Made by a program: the position numbers and the translations under genes. From Bacteroidales bacterium (lineage in GTDB: Bacteria; Bacteroidota; Bacteroidia; Bacteroidales; UBA932), in assembly GCA_017551215.1 (NCBI GenBank), contig JAFZMA010000171.1, positions 1 through 18,034 on the forward strand: DNA of 18,034 nt, written 5' to 3'. Below are positions 17,801 through 18,034 of this stretch, one piece after another (the stretch's first letter is position 1; each line of letters begins with the position of its first letter). A model generated the notes under the pieces. It had not been told where the DNA came from. It saw nothing but the letters and a program-made list of their open reading frames with translations, and searched no databases.

Positions 17801-18034
17801 GGGTGAAGCTGAATGGCCTTTCCCTCTATAAGCTTAGGCTGGAAAGCCTGGATACCGAGTCTGTGAAGGGTAGGAGCACGGTTCAGAAGTACCGGATGGC
17901 CCTTCATTACGTTCTCCAGAATATCCCAGATTACGGAATACTTGAGGTCTACCATCTTCTTTGCGCTCTTGACGGTCTTGACCACGCCCCTTTCCAGAAG
18001 CTTGCGGATGATGAATGGTTTGTAAAGCTCTGCA
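14887..18034 (-). CDS. rpoC: RNA polymerase beta' subunit, C-terminal three quarters (5' end outside the window)
   Basis: This is the beta' subunit that carries the polymerase active site. Coding continues in frame to the window edge ([15 protein letters not shown] precedes the first internal GTG), so the gene is cut by the window and not truncated in nature. About 1049 residues are visible; roughly 380 N-terminal residues are missing. The catalytic magnesium loop NADFDGD is at 17761-17781. Other motifs are the bridge-helix region ([20 protein letters not shown]), the second zinc site (EEDCGTLRG with [11 protein letters not shown]) and the trigger-loop region ([21 protein letters not shown]). 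The protein ends in [10 protein letters not shown]. It is presumably the last gene of an rpoBC operon, and a terminator follows directly. Confidence 0.98.
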   Translation of the reverse strand, partial: AELYKPFIIRKLLERGVVKTVKSAKKMVDLKYSVIWDILENVMKGHPVLLNRAPTLHRLGIQAFQPKLIEGKAIQLHPLACTAFNADFDGDQMAVHLPLGNAAVLEAQLLMLGSHNILNPANGAPITVPSQDMVLGLYYITKERAGMKGEGGRFYSPEEVIIAYNEQRLDIHSKISVRLPIDMTDPSKGYHLVDTTTGRILFNQVVPKEVGYLNTLINKKALRDIISLVIKTCGVMRTTQFLDDIKNMGYLMAFRGGLSFNLGNVIVPQGKQKLIDDGYKKADEVKFNFDNGLITNNERYNQIIDIWTNVNNELSKVVVKEISADNEGFNPVWMMLDSGARGSKEQIRQLCGMRGLMAKPQKSGATGGNEIIENPILANFKEGLSVLEYFISTHGARKGLADTALKTADAGYLTRRLVDVSHDVIVTEEDCGTLRGLVATEIKNKDEVVETLYDRILGRTTVHEIYDPTNGELIIGAGEEITEEIASKIESLPIEAVEIRSVLTCESKKGVCAKCYGRNLARNKMVETGEVVGVIAAQSIGEPGTQLTLRTFHVGGTASASVAENEIVSKYDGRLEFEELRTLDKIDENGQKQTIVIGRGTELRIVNAESGISMSEYRIPYGSILYKKNNELVKKGDKICEWDAYNALTLADVDGKIAYDQLVENETFKSELLDEFSNHVDRVVIDSKDKNKNPVIKIVDKDGVELKSYNLPLGAHIMVSDGQEVKAGDILVKIPRAASSKAGDITGGLPRVTELFEARNPSNPAIVAEINGDVQMGKIKRGNREIIIKSRRGDIEKHYLVPTTKQILVQENDYVKAGDALSDGSIAPADILRILGPTKVQEYIVNEVQAVYRMQGVKINDKHFEVIVRQMMRKVQVVDPGDTRFLPEQLVDRQEFFKQNDELWDKMVVLDAGDSKNLRPGQIVTVRALKDENSMLKRQALKTVEARTPVPATADQILQGITRAALKTSSFMSAASFQETTKVLSEAAIYGKTDTLEGLKENVICGHPIPAGTGMRDYEKIVVTSSEEYRKMMKAQAELAAQAVSAEE

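Noticed and set aside
17985..18034. rpoC beginning at the GTG at 17985
   Set aside because: The frame stays open to the window edge and encodes conserved beta' sequence ([12 protein letters not shown]), so this GTG is an internal valine codon.

Overview
The window looks like chromosomal DNA from a member of the Bacteroidales (phylum Bacteroidota). Four things support this: a SusC/SusD outer-membrane pair with an accessory lipoprotein, BACON-type domains on a lipoprotein peptidase, a DUF4369/TlpA-type thioredoxin lipoprotein, and several TAnnTTTG (-7) promoter matches with A/T-rich leaders and no clear GGAGG ribosome sites. The genus cannot be fixed from sequence alone. I see no tRNA, rRNA, CRISPR array, insertion sequence or phage gene.

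Layout. (1) 5-1348 (+): a hexameric-type glutamate dehydrogenase with an unusual cysteine cluster, ending in two tandem hairpins. (2) 1443-3572 (-): a large surface lipoprotein with two BACON-like domains, one FN3 domain and an M64 (IgA-peptidase-like) metallopeptidase domain. Its last ~29 residues appear to come from a dispersed repeat that also covers the intergenic region. (3) 3694-9164 (-): a three-gene transcript, susC-like, susD-like and a small lipoprotein, with a promoter candidate upstream and a strong terminator at 3639-3674. (4) 9386-13607 (+), divergent from susC: murI (glutamate racemase), hppA (membrane pyrophosphatase) and a class I mannose-6-phosphate isomerase, closely spaced. 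(5) 13623-14744 (-): a TlpA-like thioredoxin lipoprotein. (6) 14887-18034 (-): the 3' part of rpoC, running off the right edge, with its own terminator.

How the genes work together. Regions 2 and 3 lie on one strand and probably form a nutrient-capture locus. SusC/SusD would import oligomers across the outer membrane. The small lipoprotein would help bind substrate at the surface. The M64 peptidase, on its own promoter, would cut protein or glycoprotein nearby. No glycosidase, sigma/anti-sigma pair or hybrid two-component regulator is visible, so a peptide or glycopeptide substrate is more likely than a plain glycan, but this is inference. The remaining genes are housekeeping: nitrogen assimilation, D-glutamate for peptidoglycan, pyrophosphate-driven ion pumping, mannose/fructose phosphate interconversion, envelope thiol chemistry and transcription.

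Nothing here is clearly a new defence or mobile system. The points most worth a second look are the repeat-derived tail on the peptidase, its HExxxH rather than HExxH metal motif, the C-W-C-C-C cluster in the glutamate dehydrogenase, and a GGATG/CATCC core shared by all three strong terminators.
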